From contig JAEBUN010000037.1 in the NCBI GenBank assembly GCA_023014365.1, positions 1 to 64,000 on the forward strand: a stretch of 64,000 nt of DNA, read 5' to 3'. Within the stretch, counting starts at the first letter, position 1; the number at the start of each line of letters is the position of its first letter. Under the pieces are notes generated by a model. That model was not told the origin of the DNA. It saw nothing but the letters and a program-made list of their open reading frames with translations, and did no database searches. Shown here piece by piece: positions 43,466 to 54,700 of this stretch. Source of the stretch: Lepiota brunneoincarnata. Its lineage: Eukaryota > Basidiomycota > Agaricomycetes > Agaricales > Agaricaceae. A program made the translations under genes and the position numbers.

Positions 43466-45000
43466 TCATGGTCCATTGTTCTTGCTAATTGTCTTTCTAG
43501 TTTTACATTGCCTCTTGGCTACTGTTTTCAGGGTTTTTAATAAGCATTGCTCCTCAGGTGTATTATTCCTGGTTCCTTTGGGTTTGAATGGCAACTCACC
43601 AGTTGCTTTGATGGCATATAATTCTAGGTAATGGTCCAGTGCCTTGAGATCCTTGTAATGGCTTAGGGGCTCCCAAGTGGTGTCTCCAAGGCTCCATTGT
43701 ACTTCAAGCTCAATCTGGTGCTTATTATTCTTCCTGTGTCTGATGGTCTCATCAACAAACCATTCCTGGTTATCCTCGGGACCAAAATTGTATGGCTCTG
43801 GCCTTTTTCTCTCTGGGAACATATCGTCATTTGAAGAGTGATATGGTCATAGGAGGCTAGCATGGAATGTAGGATGTATCCTTCGTTCCTGTAATGCTGG
43901 GGGGAGCTCCAGTGTATAATTTGAGGTGGTGGGTTTGGCAGATATGATCCAGTAGGGCCTGATATATTTTGGACATAATTTTCATGCTTGATTTTTCAGT
44001 AGGTTCAAGTTAGTGGTAGCAAGCCAAGTCACCTTTCTTGTATGGAGGTTCATCCTGTCACTTATTGTTTGCTTGATTAGTCTGTTTAACTCAAGCTTTG
44101 ATGATAGCATCATGGGCTTCAGCTATATTCCATAGGACACATTCAGTGAACTCCTTTATTCCTTTGGGTGCTTTGGTGCCTGCACAGATCTCCCTTAGCA
44201 TCATTGGCATATACCCCTTGTTCACCTCAAATGGTGCATAGCCAGTTGTCTTGGATATGCTTGCATTAATTGTGAATTCAATTAATGGTAATTTTTCTAC
44301 CCAGTTCTTTTGATCATGGCTGATTACCGTTCAGAAGATCTGTCCTATGCTCCAGTTAGCATGTTCCATCTGGCCATCAGTTTGTGGGTGGAAGGAGGTT
44401 GACATGAGGAGTTTGGTACCCATTATTTGGTGGATTTCTTGCCACCATTGTGATGTGAATTTTGAGTCTCAGTCACTCACTATGGAGGATGGGAGGCCAT
44501 GAAGTCAAACAATTTCTTGGATGTATATCCATGAGAGGTCACTTGCAGTGTTTGTGGGCCATACAGGTATCAGGTGAGTCATGCTTGTCATTCAGCAGAT
44601 TATTACCCATAGATAATTAAACCCTTTTAATTCAGGGAATGGTCTGATGAAGTCCATTCCTATTGAGTCCCATGGTTTTGTGGGTATAGGTAAGGAATGT
44701 AGTGTTCCAGCCGGTTTCTAGTTATTTGGCTTAGATATTTGGCATTTCTCACAGGTTCTGCAAAATTCACAAATGTCTTTGGCCATATGTGGCCACCAGT
44801 ACCATCATCAGATCTGGTCACTGGTCTTGTGCTCACTGAAGTGCCCCACTCCTTCATGGGCATTGGTAAGTATTGTTGTTATGATTTTCTGATCATCTGG
44901 AATACATAGTGCCAGGTCACTGCAGACATTGGGTTTAAACAGAAGTCCATTTTTGGAGGTGAATGAGTTCCTGTGGCTGTGTATCTCTTTTATAACTTTA
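43466..45000 (-). pseudogene. G integrase with C-terminal chromodomain-like module
   Basis: 43466-43822 contains a chromodomain-like pattern (WFVDETIRHRK, then LEVQWSLGDTTWEPLSHY). Upstream the core is recognisable in pieces, including IVSD-stop-DSKFTS at about 44460-44485, where the stop (TCA in plus reading, 44469-44471) sits at the arginine of a conserved SDRD. The zinc domain is near 44720-44900. Multiple stops. Confidence 0.75.
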
Positions 45001-45497
45001 TTTAGGAACTTGTCCTTTAGGTATCATTCACAGATGGTGGTAAGGAACCCATCCTCATCATTCTGATGAGGTGGGGTATGGCTGTCATGATTGAGTAGGG
45101 TGTCAGCAAGGGTTTGTTTGGTTGTGAGGTGTTATTCCCTGTTAGTGTTCCTTTGAACAGGTGTTAGCCATTGCTCAGCTTCCTTCATCATTTCAGCTTC
45201 TCTTTCATGTTCTTCCTTCTTTTCATGAAGCCTGTTACTATGACAGATTTCTTGGTCCTTCATGGCTCATATTTCCACAATATGTTGTTGAACTTCAGTC
45301 ACTTGGTTACCTGGGAGGTCTTCTCCTGTTGGATTGAGTTTTTTATCAACATTGACATATTCTGATGGTTCAATTGGGTCCTCTGGTGAGTGGTTCTCAT
45401 AGTAGCGACTTAAGCAGTCAGCAATCTTATTATTTTCACCTTTGATATAGGTGATGTCAAAATTGAATCAAGATAGGTACTCAGTCCACCTATACTG

Positions 45498-46660
45498 TCA
45501 ATGGGATAGTTGAGATTGGGTGTGGAAGAATTCTAGGGCTTTATGGTCTGTAATGACATGTATAGGGTATCTGATTGACTTGTCTTCCCATTTGGTCAGG
45601 GCTTCAAGGATTGCAAGTGTTTCCATTTCATGTACAGCATAGTTCTGTTGGACTAGTGTAAATTTTTGTGACATTAGTCCTGCTGGTTGACATGTTTCCC
45701 AGGTATGTCCTTGTCCATACATTGCACCTATACCAGATGTTGATGCATCACATATTACCCAGATAGGCTCACCAGCTCGGGGGTCAATTGGTTTTAGTAT
45801 GGGGTTTTGCAGCATATGTGTTTTATCATGTCAAAGCATTGTTGGTGTAGAGGATGCCAATGGAATGGTGTTCCATTCTGCATGATAGCCATGAGAGGAT
45901 TGGTGTATGCTGACACATTAGGTAAGAGATTCACAAGATAATTAATAAGTCCAATGGATTTCTGAACATCATTATAGTTGCAAGGTACTTTCCAGTCTCA
46001 GATACAGGCAAGTTTATCACAATCAGGGTGTATGCCTTTGCTGTTGATTTTATGCCCAAGGCATTCTACTTTGTCTGCATAGACTTCACATTTTGAGGCT
46101 TTCAGGTACAGTTGTTCCACTTGTAATTGGTCAAACACTAATTTTAGATGTTTCTTGTGATCTTCAATAGAGTCTGAGAACATGAAGATATCATCAAGGT
46201 ACACATGTATGCAGAGCCCAATGATGTCACGAAATATATGGGTCATTAAGTGTTGAAATGTGGCAGGTGTGTTGCAGTTGCCTTGCTGCATTATATTACT
46301 GACATATGTTCCTGATATTGTTGCAAATGCAGTTTTATCTATATCTTGAGTAATGACCTGTACTTGCTTGTAGGTGTCGGATAGGTCAATTTTTGACCTA
46401 TATGTCACTTGTGCAACATCTTCACATATAACTTCTTGGTCTGGCAAGGGAGTTACATCTTTCACTGTGTTATCATTTCATTGATGTGCATCTAGTACTG
46501 TTCAGATGGCTTTGCCATCCTTTTTTGCAATACATAGGAGTGGTGCCACCTGACTTACAGGTTTGGGTACACACCATCCAGCATTAATGTATCTATTGAG
46601 TTTTTCATGAAATTGGTTGCACATGGAATGAGGGCATCTTTGTAAGTGGTAGTGGTATTG
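45498..46660 (-). pseudogene. G reverse transcriptase and RNase H
   Basis: RT segment 45998-46465 has IDLSDTYKQV, the CNTPATFQHLM motif and YLDD near 46200, then VECLGHKI. The RNase H segment 45498-45815 starts with IWVICDASTSGIGA and has MSQKFTLVQQNYAVHEMETLAI and HVITDHKALEF. They are separated by stops. A conventional Gypsy RT, diverged from families K, S and T. Confidence 0.85.
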
Positions 46661-47499
46661 TTTTCCCTCATCTACAAGGTTTATTTCATGATTTACAGCA
46701 ACATTGGAGGTAATCTATCAGGTACTCCTTGCATCATATCATCATACTCCTCATACCACTTTCTTTGGAGGGTTGGTATGTCTGTTTGTGTTAATTGGGT
46801 CATTTGTTGTTTTCCTTTATCTGGGGGAGGTTTCTCCTTTTTACAGTGAGGTTTCTCTTGGATGGTCTTTCATATATTCTTGAGAGGGTCCTTTTGATTA
46901 ATGGGGAGTCTCATAGGTTGTATACATCACATTTCTGCTGTGGGGGTGTTCTGAAATCTGTATGTTCTGGAGATTTTGTTGGGTACAGTACTCTGGTATA
47001 TATGGTGAGTTTTTTCTTTATTTATTGGCCATAGATCATTGACCATCATATTCCATTCTGTAGGCATTTGTGGGTTGTGATATAAGTTATATTTGTTTTG
47101 GTGGATTGGGGTGTCTATCAATCTTGTTCATCTTGTTGATATGGTTATAGTAGGTTCATTTTTTGATCCTACATTCTCATTTTCAGTTACAAGGTCCTCA
47201 ACCTTTGTTTTCGAGCTTGTGGGTTCACAGTATAGGGAGTTATTAATCCCTTTATTCTGGCGTGTATGTAATTTTGTTGATATTTTAGGTGATTCTGGTT
47301 CTGATCCTTTTGTAGCTTTGGTTGATCATATATAGTCATTATTATCCATCAGGATATGTGGAGAGGTGTCAGGTAGTCTTGGTAGTTGGTGTGTGTTGCT
47401 CTTGTCCTTTATTTCTTCAATCATTGGGTAAGTTTTCTGATTTGTATATTTTTTTGCAGGGTTATTTGGCTTCTCCCCTCTTGCTCATTCACTAGTGAG

Positions 47500-47990
47500 T
47501 CATTCATGGGTTTTGTGAGTGGTTCAGTGCCTTCGTAAACATGAATCTGTCTCATTGGCTATTGATAGTGCTGGTATCACTTCACCATTCATGGTGATAG
47601 TGTTTTGTTCAAGGTCTAATTTGACCTTGTGTTCTCACATGAAGGGTACACCAATGATCATATCATATCTGTCAAAGTTTGCGATGTCCACATATGATGT
47701 GGTACTGGTTTTTCCAACAGATATAGGTACATGAGCTCCATATTTGATCATTGATTGACTGCCCACTGTACCTAATTGTAGGATATGGGAGTCTGTTAAT
47801 TCATTACATGAATTTGTGCTACTTCAGCAAATGAGGGTGTGATACCAGTAGTAGTACTTCCTGTATCCCATAGGGTCCATGCTTCAACATCTCCGACTTT
47901 TACAAGTGATGCAAGGCATTGTTTTTCCTCAGTGGATGGTTGTGGGTGCATGATATGTTCTTTTTCTTTGGTGAGTTTGACTCGTTTCAT
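47500..47990 (-). pseudogene. G aspartic protease region
   Basis: LWDTGSTTTGITPSFAEVA at about 47820-47880 has the D-T-G active-site triad of retropepsins, followed by a degraded strand leading to a D-x-I-I-G-V-P-F motif near 47650. Acts in polyprotein processing by family. Broken. Confidence 0.7.
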
Positions 47991-48264
47991 TTTTATGACT
48001 TATTCATTGTTATTCTTGTTACCAGCTTGTGATGGTGCAACTGTTAATGCTGTGTTGAACTTGATGTCAGAGGTGTTGTCCTCCTCAGCCCACTCATAGT
48101 CAGTGACCTCTACTTCGGACATATGTCCCTGGTCATCATTCATACTAGGGCTGTCAGGTATGGGTTCCTCATGATCTGATCCATCTTTACTGGCAATATT
48201 GCTTGCATTGTCATCAGGTTCATTGCCATCATCACTGTACACAGCTCATGGGTGGATGCAGTTA

Positions 48265-50120
48265 TTCATTTTTGGGCATTCTTGTGCATAGTGAGGTCCT
48301 CCACATTTAAAGCAGATAATTTCAGGGCTTTTGCCCTTATTTTCAAGTTTTACTGGTTCATTCCACTCATTCCAGTTGTATTGGTTTCCTGGCTTATGTT
48401 GTCCCTCAGGTCTACATGATCTATTGTTTGCATATGGTTGTTTTGCTAGGATATTGGGTTTGCATTGTTGGTCAAACCAGTCTCTAGCATAATCTTTACT
48501 ATTTGTTTGGTCTTGTTTGTATTGATTATCATATTTTCTTGGCTTAGGGAGCCCTTCTCATGGTCTCGAAGCTCCAGCATCTGTTCATCGCTTGTGGGTG
48601 TCATTGTTATTTTTTGTAGGGTTGCAGAGTGAGGTTGGGTTTAAGTCCCACCCTTTGGTATAGAATGAGTGCTGTTTATTTGCACTCTCATATGTGACAG
48701 TGAAGTCATGAAATTCCTCAAGGCTATTTATCTCAGGTTGGAGCCTTGACATTGTGAGTAGGAAATGAAGCATATCTGCTGGTACTTGAGATAAAAATTT
48801 CTCAATAAGCAAGTAATTGTCTGGGGGGACCATCATGCATGCAGCATGATCCATTAGGGTCTCATAAAATACTTGTATGCCAAGTTTTGAGTTGTACTTA
48901 GTGTTTTTTAGGTTCTCTCTAGCTTCAAAGGTACAGGTGGGTTGTATGAATTGGTCATACAATGCAAGTATTGCATCCTTGAACAACCATGTATGATTGG
49001 TGCTCATGGAGCCCATTACATGTCACATGACTAAGTCTTTGGCTTGGCCATTTAGGTAGCGAGGTAGGCTGAACAGCCATTTTTGGTCTTTTTCAAAGTC
49101 TGGTCCTCCAAGGCCTTGGAGAAAGTATTCAAGACATAGTGAGGTGACAAACCTTTCAAGATTGTAGAATTTGGGGCTCCCCCTGTATGTATCCACAGTT
49201 TTGTCTGAGGGGCCCTTAGGCTTGCTCTTGTCATTTGGGTCTGGTGGTAGGGCAAGGTAGTGATTGATGATGTCTCGTAATTGTTGGTGCATGCATTCTT
49301 TGTATGCAGTCATGGTGTCAAATACCCCCTGAATTGAGGGTTGATTGTGGTTTGCTGGTGCAGTCAACAGTGCAGAGTGGGAATTAAGATGTAGTGTATT
49401 CAACACTGGAATGTTAGGTACATTATGTAAATGATGATTTCGTGCAGGTGCACTTGTATTTACTGGTCCCCTGACAGGAGGTATCGAGCATGCTGGTCAT
49501 GAGGTCCCCAGGGCAGTATGGTGTTGGGTTTGGTTGCCAACTGATAGTGGGATCATGTGGGGGCATTGTGGTGTAGGCATTGGTATGGGTGGTGGTACTG
49601 GCGTAGTGCCAGGTGGCAGTCGCCATATGGAAGTGTTGGCTTGGCTTGGTTTGGCAATTGGGGTTGTATGCCTTATTGATGTCCTCGGTGTGTGAGGGGG
49701 TGTATCTGTTAATAGTCTTTGGAGGGTAGTTACATTAGCATCTGGGTCTGGTGAGTTGGATTCAAACCAGATGTAATGGGCTGGGTGTCCCATGCCTACT
49801 AGGTTGTCCACTGGCAATTGGGCCAGCATACAGCTACTTAGTAGTGATTTGGTGGGTGCAATAGGTCTGGATGCTGTTTGGTGTGGGGTATGGAAGTGTG
49901 GGACTCCTGATGGTCAGATAGTAATGTTTGGGTGTATTGGGGTAGGTACAGTAGGGAGCATAGTTCCAGTGCTGCCAGTAGGGGCAGTTATTTCACATGA
50001 CCATTCAGGTCTGGTGAATTGCTCTTGAGCTGCCAACCATCAGCAATATATGTCACTGGCCTCTTCCGGGTCTCTAGGTGTAAACAAATTTTCATTAGCT
50101 TGATCCATGGTAGGGAAGGA
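48265..50120 (-). pseudogene. G gag
   Basis: Open pieces 48585-49016 and 49023-49406 resemble a gag capsid region (KFYNLERFVTSLCLEYF, WLFSLPRYLNGQAKDLV, LYDQFIQP). A zinc knuckle CFKCGGPHYAQEC lies at about 48273-48312, one residue shorter than the usual C-x2-C-x4-H-x4-C. The N-terminal region to about 50120 is Pro/Thr-rich and broken. Confidence 0.7.
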
Positions 50121-51440
50121 CATAGCTTCCAATGGCGCGATTGTGTTTTTGGGGTCGCGAATAGTTAATGGCCAGATATGGCTTCACCAGTGTGTATGTT
50201 CTGTGTGGAAGCAATTAATAACTCCACTCATTGGAGTAGAGGTCATTGAGTTTGCCTTCTTGGCTTGCACTCATGTGTATGCCATTGCAAGTTGACCAAT
50301 AGTGGTTAGTAACACCTTGTTGTGAGCATCATAGTCCTCACATGTATTAGACATTCCAGCCCCTTCGAATAGATGTTGAGTTTCTCTATGTGCTTCCTTG
50401 ATCATAAGTATGTGTCATCACATGTTTTGTATATTGTAGACATCCCATATTTCATGCAGACGGATATCATTTGGTGGTGTCGGGTTGGTAGGTGAGTTGC
50501 TCAGTCTAGCTCAGTAGCAATAGCTTGCATGAGTTCCTTCACTAGGGTGCTCACTTCGGCTGTATGCTTGTGCATGCTGGGAGGTTCATTCTTGGTGTTC
50601 TGTAGCTATAGCTGTGTAGTATTCATGATGCTGACATTGGTGATTCAATGCCCCACTGATGCTGTGAGAGGGCGATGGATTTGTGTGCTCCTCTTGAGTG
50701 TTCCAAGGGTTCTGATGCCACTATGCCTTGTGTAGGTGATATGGGTTTTCTTGGTTCTGGTGGTCCTCCTCATCAAAGATACCATTGTGATATGATAGAA
50801 CAGGGCTCATGTTTGTAGGGGCAGGAGATGCCTGATTTGAGAGGTAAGGGGGTATGGGTTCCATTTGGATGGTAGAATAGCAGTTTTCAGTCATAAAATT
50901 TTTTAGTACAGGGTTTTTCAAGGGAGGTGTGGTTACATAGGTTGTTACAGTATCCAGTAATATGCTGAAATTTCAAATATACCCGAAAAATCGAATTTAT
51001 TCGACTTATACCCTCGGAATTGAGGCAGAACCATTCAATATCCCTTAGCTATAGGGAATAATAGGGCCAGAATGAGTCCCAAGTTGCTGGCCAGGCAAGA
51101 AAATACCTAGGACATGACCCAAGGCCCTAATATGTCAATCCATTGGCAGAGGGATAATTAATGATTAATGGTATGTCATGGGTATACAAACATTTCTGGC
51201 TACATTTGTCCAAAGCCACAAATCAAGGGAAAATAGAGTGAAACTCAATGGTTTACAATCTGAAGGGTCATCTGGAGAAGGGACAAGGCTGCCTGAATTA
51301 TTCACTAAAGTTTAGATCTCTGGAGGAGATTCAGGGAACTCCAGGAGACTACAAAGGAAGGAGCCAACCCAATTATGGTGCCAAAACATTGGATAACTTA
51401 GTTGGGACACAGGCTCCAATCATGAAACATAGGGAGAACT
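50121..51440. other. Unassigned stretch upstream of G
   Basis: It may include the G leader and 5' LTR, but I find no inverted TG...CA pair matching the other end. From about 50940 the sequence changes character (AT-rich, no long ORF). Nothing else is recognised. Confidence 0.35.
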
Positions 51441-51443
51441 GCT

Positions 51444-52300
51444 GATGGGGTGAATAGGAGGACATGTCAGCCATATGATATCACTTAGAATGGAAAAGCT
51501 AAAAAGGAAAAGGATGCATAAGCTATTCCCAAATATGTATTAAGCACTGCATGTTATAGTAGTATAAAATACGGCTATCAAGGGGGGGGCAGGGCAAGCA
51601 TTCTGCTGGGATTCTTTCCCCCCATCAATTACAGTGTTTAATGTCTCATTTGATCATCTGAACACACCTGTTTGTCTGTGGAGTGCTTGCTTCCTAGCTA
51701 AGACATTCATGAACACCCAAGATTGGTTGCTAGCTTGAGGACCACTTGTCTTGGTGACATCTAGGATCCTAAGTGGTGATTAACTTCAGAAATTGAATAC
51801 TAGCTTGAGGACCACTCATCTTGGGGACATCTAGGATCCTAAGTGGTAGTCATTCCTTCTTAGCTAGCCTGCCAGCTTGAGAACCATTTGTCTGGGGGAT
51901 GCTTAGGTATCTAAGTGGTAGACTTAACCAGTGATTGAGGACCATTGTCTTAATACATTAGGCTCCTAATTGCGACTTGTTCGAACTTTTGGGTTAGCTA
52001 CGAGAAAAGTTATTTGTGTGCTATCCTTGTTGACTTGAGAGCCATCCGTGAAACAAGCTAGGTCTCTAAGTTAACAAACTCTCTATCCTTGAACTATTAA
52101 CAAGTAAAGTTACTTGTTCACTAGTTCACAACTTGTTGAGTACTATTATTGTCAAGTGATGATATAACAGAACTTGACTTTCACACCATCACTCTCTGAG
52201 TTTGATAACTTTCCGAGCCCTGTGAACTTAGTGTTCATGAAGGGTGTACACTCCTTCTCACTAGCTTGAGTGTATTGAGTGCACCTGTAACCATACCTGG
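51444..52300 (+). repeat. Probable LTR of an unidentified element, with internal tandem repeats
   Basis: A TATA-like TATAAAATAC (about 51563-51572) is followed by four diverged units of about 70 bp (starts near 51731, 51801, 51873, 51934), each with agcttgag-accact and ctaggatcctaagtgg-like blocks. Repeats of this kind suit an LTR R region. Boundaries are not fixed and no adjoining gag-pol is present. Confidence 0.4.
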
Positions 52301-52439
52301 GGACAAAAAACCTATTACCTTTTCACTGGGTATCGAAAAAAGTGAAACCTGTTCAGGCTACAAGGTAGTCTTACAGTTAAAATCACAGCATAGATCAATA
52401 TGCATGGTCTCTGTATTGAGAGTGAGAGTAAAAGTAAGT

Positions 52440-54690
52440 ATGCATGACAATGTAACTATGGGTCACTTTAAGAGGTGAGCAATAATAGTATTTACTGGTT
52501 ACAATGGGGCTCTGAGGAGTCTGAGTGGTTCCCTTCCAGTGTTGGTGTGGGACAGGGCTCTGCTGCTTCCCCTGTCTTGTCTGCTCTCATGGTATCCCCT
52601 GCTCTCTATCTATTTGATGAGGAGGCCTGCTCTGAGGGCATTGATGCTACTGCACTCTCCTATGTGGATGATGGACTTCTGGTTGTTCAGGGTAATAATT
52701 GGGAGTACTGCCATGAGCATTTGTGCAGGGGTTACTCTGCTATTTTCAGGATTATGACTGCTATGGGCTTAGAGCTTGAGCATAGTAAGACTGAGGTCTT
52801 CCACTTCACCTGCTGGTGGCATGATGAGCCACCTCCACTGGACCTTGGCTTTGCACCTTTTACTGGCAACTCTCCCCTCTGCTCTCACCCCACCTGGAGA
52901 TATCTGGGTTTTTGGTTTGACTGCTGACTCTCCTTCAAGGCCCATGTGAAGTTCTACTCCACTAAGGCTTTCACCACAGTTTGCTCCATGGGTATGCTTG
53001 GAAACTCCATCCATGGCCTCTCCTCTAACCAGAAGTGCTTGCTCTACTGGTCCTGTATTGTTCCCATTATGACTTATGGGTACCGGCTCTGGTTCTTCCA
53101 GGGTGCTCATATTAAGGCTCTGCTGGATTTGCTTAGGAAGGCCCAGTGCAAGGCTGCCCTCTGGATTACTGATGCCTTCAGAACATCTCCCTTAGGTGGT
53201 ACAGAAGCTATTGCAGGTTTAACCCCTATTCATCTTCAGCTTTGCAAGCTTGCAGACCATGCTGCACTTTGGCTTAAAGCTCTCCACCACACTCATGCAC
53301 TCCACTCTCTTCTTGATAAGGGAAGCTTGTCTACAGTCAGACATCCCCTGTCCCTTGCTTTACTCCCTCCTGGGATCCAGAAGAGGGCCAGGGGCCCTCT
53401 TGATGAGATGGACTCTCTCATGGCCAATTCTACCAAATGCTTTGAGGCCTTGTGTGCTGAAGCCAGGCCTGGCCACTGCATATTAGACTTGTTCTCTGAC
53501 CAGTTCTCATTTGTCTCTCCACCCTCTGGGTATTTGGAGCCTGAGGAGGAGGCCACATATTGCCGCCAGGTTGACTCTATACTAGATACTGTGAGGAGTG
53601 ACCCTAGTGCCACCTATGTGGTTACCAATGCAGCAGTCCCAAAGGACCCACTCCTTCATGCCTCTGCTTCTGCCTTCATTTATATCTCTTCTTCTCTTGT
53701 ACATAGGTTCTCTGTTTCTGCTGGGAGAGCTCTCTCCTCTTGTTCTGAGCTTCTAGGTATTCACTCTGGTATTATCTCTGCTCTTTCCCTTTCCCATGTC
53801 CCTTCTTGTATTGTAGTTTTCATGGACTCCTTGCACTCTTGTAGGATAGTCTTGAATCCCTCTCTCCACTCTGGACAGGCTCACTCACTTGCTGTTATCC
53901 AGGCTCTCTTCCCTTGGCTGGAGGCATCTGCAGGCTCTATGGTTACCTTTGTCCAAGTCCCATCCTACTGGAAGTGGCCTCTCCATCTCCATGCACATGA
54001 TGAGGCTTGTGCCCAATGCTTTCCCCCGGATGAGGCATCCCCTACAACTTCAGCATACCTCTGCTCCGGGCTGCCAAGTTTGCATCAGTTGAATGGCATC
54101 TTCTCTTTACCAATAGGACCTTCCATGGTAGTCAATTCCTAGACCTCCTTAATGGGTCTGAGCATCCTCTCCAGCCCTCCTCTCTACACCATGGGACTTG
54201 GCTTAAACTCTCTGTGAAAGATCCTCCCTCACTCACTTCTCGCCTCACCCACTGTATCACTGCACATGCACCCATTGGTGAATATCGCCTCTGGTTCTTT
54301 CCCAATGAAGATCTATCCTGTGCCTGTGGTGAGCTCTTGGAGACCAGAGAGCATATTTTATTCCACTGCCCCCAATTCACCCAGGATACCAGCTCCATTT
54401 CTCCTACAGTGCCACTCACCTTGGAAAACTTAGTGGGATTTCTTCAGGACAACCCATTAGCCTTTGCATTCACACCACAGCCTAGGAATACTCCAATTCC
54501 CCCAGCCAGGAGTGTGGAACCAACTTCTATTGCAAACACTTGTCTACCTTTAGTAGCTACTGGTAGTCATAGTTTAAATGGGGCCTCCAGCCCCATCCCT
54601 TTTGAACTTGTAATCTAGTCTTTCTGTACTAGGTAGACTAGCATGGACTGCTACCAGGCACCACATTAAATGCAGAATTAAAAAAAAAAG
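52440..54690 (+). mobile_element. 5'-truncated LINE (non-LTR retrotransposon)
   Basis: It has the C-terminal half of a LINE ORF2: RT fingers/palm, thumb, RNase H-like region and a terminal zinc knuckle, then a short UTR and an A-run at 54680-54689. The 5' end is undefined. RNase H plus a C-terminal knuckle fits fungal Tad1-like LINEs; the clade call is inference. Confidence 0.8.
52475..54618 (+). pseudogene. LINE ORF2 fragment: RT, RNase H-like, zinc knuckle
   Basis: 52475-52927: RT with GVGQGSAASPVLSAL and SYVDDG (YVDD at 52661-52672). A TGA at 52925-52927 interrupts FDC-stop-LSFKAH, where relatives have arginine. 52946-54142: thumb and linker (WSCIVPIMTYG), then an RNase H-like domain (VVFMDSLHSC, FVQVPSYWK). 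54214-54618: C-terminal knuckle CACGELLETREHILFHC. CpG is nearly absent and stops are at arginine positions, so the element is old. Confidence 0.8.
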
Positions 54691-54700
54691 AAAAAGAAAG

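Larger units (their letters stand above)
42679..50930 (-). mobile_element. Family G: heavily decayed Ty3/Gypsy element
   Basis: Minus-strand order, from right to left: gag (about 50100-48265), protease (about 47990-47500), RT (46660-45998), RNase H (45815-45498), integrase (45000-43823), chromodomain-like end (43822-43466). A G-run that may be the polypurine tract is at about 43268-43285. There are many stops. CpG is nearly absent. I could not find a matching LTR pair. The left end is cut by T copy C. Confidence 0.8.

Noticed and set aside
46646..47335. Plus-strand ORFs across the G element
   Set aside because: They are antisense shadows of decayed gag-pol with hydrophobic composition from T-rich sequence, not membrane proteins.
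42690..51000. LTR pair for element G
   Set aside because: A G-run and a possible 3' LTR start near 43267 were seen, but no matching copy was found upstream of gag, so LTRs are not annotated.
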